A stretch of 64,000 bases of DNA. Source: Daphnia pulex (Eukaryota > Arthropoda > Branchiopoda > Diplostraca > Daphniidae). The first letter of the stretch is position 1. Each line of letters begins with the position of its first letter. The stretch is taken from positions 9,642,501-9,706,500 of the forward strand of contig NC_060021.1 in NCBI RefSeq assembly GCF_021134715.1, given 5' to 3'. Position numbers and translations under genes: made by a program. A model generated the notes under the pieces. It was given only the letters and a program-made list of their open reading frames with translations, ran no database searches and had not been told where the DNA came from. This document shows, piece by piece, positions 62,744 to 64,000 of the stretch.

Positions 62744-64000
62744 ATGAATAAGTCTAAAGCAAAGATGGGCAAACCCTCCACCCCTCAAAATACATCGGGG
62801 AACTGCAATGTTGCTGTAACAAATCGCAACACACCACCTTCTAGAAACAAATCGGACAAAGATATCCCATATGAAGGCATTTACCAGAATTTAAGATTTT
62901 GTGAAACAATTACTTCCCTCATGGGGAATACAGTTCAGGTATGGTAAATTGTATGACCTTGTAGTCCACAATTTTAGGTTCAACTTGTTTTGTGTTTCAG
63001 ATCCAACTTTCGAATGGGAAAATATTTGAAGGAATTTTTAGCACGTTTTCTCCTCAGTTAGAAGTTGTTTTAGAACTGGTTCATACAGTTGACCCCAGCC
63101 AACCTGATAAAATTGATGTTAAATCAGTTTCTAGGGAGGTTGTCTTTGGTTCCCAAATGATTGTGATGATGAGCTCCAAAGATGTAGAACTGGACTATGC
63201 CACTAAAGGTACACTGCTTCAAATAATGACTGCTTTTGCATAATTCATGCGCACATCACTAATGTTTGAAATTCTTATTTCAGATTTTGCCACTGATACT
63301 TCCATAAGCCGTTTTAATGGGCTCAGTGGAGAAAAAGAGCTTGAACCCTGGGAGGGTGATGGTGATGATTGTAACATTTCACTGGATAATGCGGTAATTT
63401 AAAGCAATTATTATTGTTTTGTACGCATAAAATTTACTGTTTCTTTTTTAAAATTTAGAATGGATGGGATCCTAATGAAATGTTTGCCAGAAATGAAAAA
63501 GTATATGGAGTTCAAACTAGTTTTGTGGAGGATTTGTCACAGTATACGTGTAAACTAGAAAGGAGGGACTCTGCCGAATTCAAGTAAAATTGGATTTTTA
63601 TCCTCGACAATCGTGTAATCGTTAATTAAGCTAATATTTTTTTTAGGGAAAGAGAAGCTCAAGCATCTATCCTGGCTAATAGTATCGAAGGAAACGCTGT
63701 CTCTAAAGCGCATGCGGACCTTGAAAACGCCAGTGACGAAGAAGAAAAGTTTTCGGCCGTGGTAAGACCTAGCCATGAGTCTCGTGAACGCCGTGAGCCC
63801 CGAGACTTCCGAGACTTTAGTAATCGTTCGTCTGACCGAGGCGGGAGCACAATGGGTGGCAGCGGAGGAGGTAGCACAACTTCTGCTAATGCCGGCGGAG
63901 GTAGTGCCCACAGCTGTACGTAAACAAATTCTGTCTTTCATGCAAACGAACTGCCTTATTAAAGTTTCGATTTTTTTTTTCATGCAGCCAAATATGTTCA
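62744..64000 (+). CDS. Atx2: Ataxin-2, 5' part (runs off the window)
   Basis: Exons: 62744-62938, 63001-63208, 63284-63393, 63459-63583, 63647-63915 and 63988 onward (incomplete). Frames are continuous throughout. Residues about 40-115 form the Lsm-like fold (YEGIYQNLRFCETITSLMG, then VQIQLSNGKIFEGIF and VVFGSQMIVMM). The LsmAD region follows (FNGLSGEKELEPWEGD, GWDPNEMFARNEKVYGV, SFVEDLSQYTCKLERRDS, AEFKEREAQASILANSIEGN). Beyond that a charged, then Gly/Ser-rich linker begins. Ataxin-2 is a cytoplasmic RNA-binding protein that works with poly(A)-binding protein in translation, mRNA stability and stress granules. The PAM2 motif that binds PABP should lie downstream and is not in the window. 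The donor of exon 5 (AGCT/GTACGT) was chosen because it keeps the frame into SKYV. Confidence 0.93.

Overview
This 64 kb window is eukaryotic nuclear DNA, most probably from an arthropod and plausibly a branchiopod crustacean such as Daphnia. That is an inference from gene content, many short GT-AG introns (55-80 nt in places), AT-rich noncoding DNA and an insect/crustacean-type neuropeptide receptor. I see no bacterial, viral or CRISPR features. I rebuilt gene models by hand: each junction was chosen from splice sites, reading-frame continuity and recalled family alignments, and in every complete model the exon lengths sum to a whole number of codons.

Layout. 1-9545: no convincing coding sequence; homopolymers, a possible noncoding exon, and one copy of a small dispersed SINE-like repeat. 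9546-11229 (+): FUT10/FUT11-type fucosyltransferase, 6 exons. 11230-23000: about 11.8 kb without a supported coding gene, probably upstream regulatory sequence and 5' noncoding exons of the next gene. 23710-32615 (+): a large PCDH15/Cad99C-like cadherin, 16 coding exons, 1819 aa. 33135-45579 (-): a class A neuropeptide receptor resembling trissin receptors, 8 coding exons, 465 aa, lying tail to tail with the cadherin. Its introns hold an opposite-strand candidate small gene (34589-35094), an unexplained 188-codon open frame (38555-39121, -) and a 1 kb near-perfect inverted repeat (39673-40670). 45600-50700: no supported gene. 50769-54553 (-): membrane-linked M14 metallocarboxypeptidase (CPM/CPD/CPE group), 8 exons, 574 aa. 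56636-57048 (+): speculative short secreted peptide gene. 57349-60577 (-): mitochondrial phosphatidylserine decarboxylase, 6 exons, with an apparent alternative internal start. 61329-61553 (+): weak small ORF followed by a poly(A) signal. 62744-64000 (+): 5' part of Ataxin-2, running off the window.

The genes do not form a pathway or operon. They are independent housekeeping (PSD, Ataxin-2, fucosyltransferase), adhesion (cadherin), peptide-processing (carboxypeptidase) and signalling (receptor) genes. The least explained items are the foldback repeat, the two candidate small genes, the repeat-like ORF and the dual 5' ends of the decarboxylase. I found no clear new multi-gene system.
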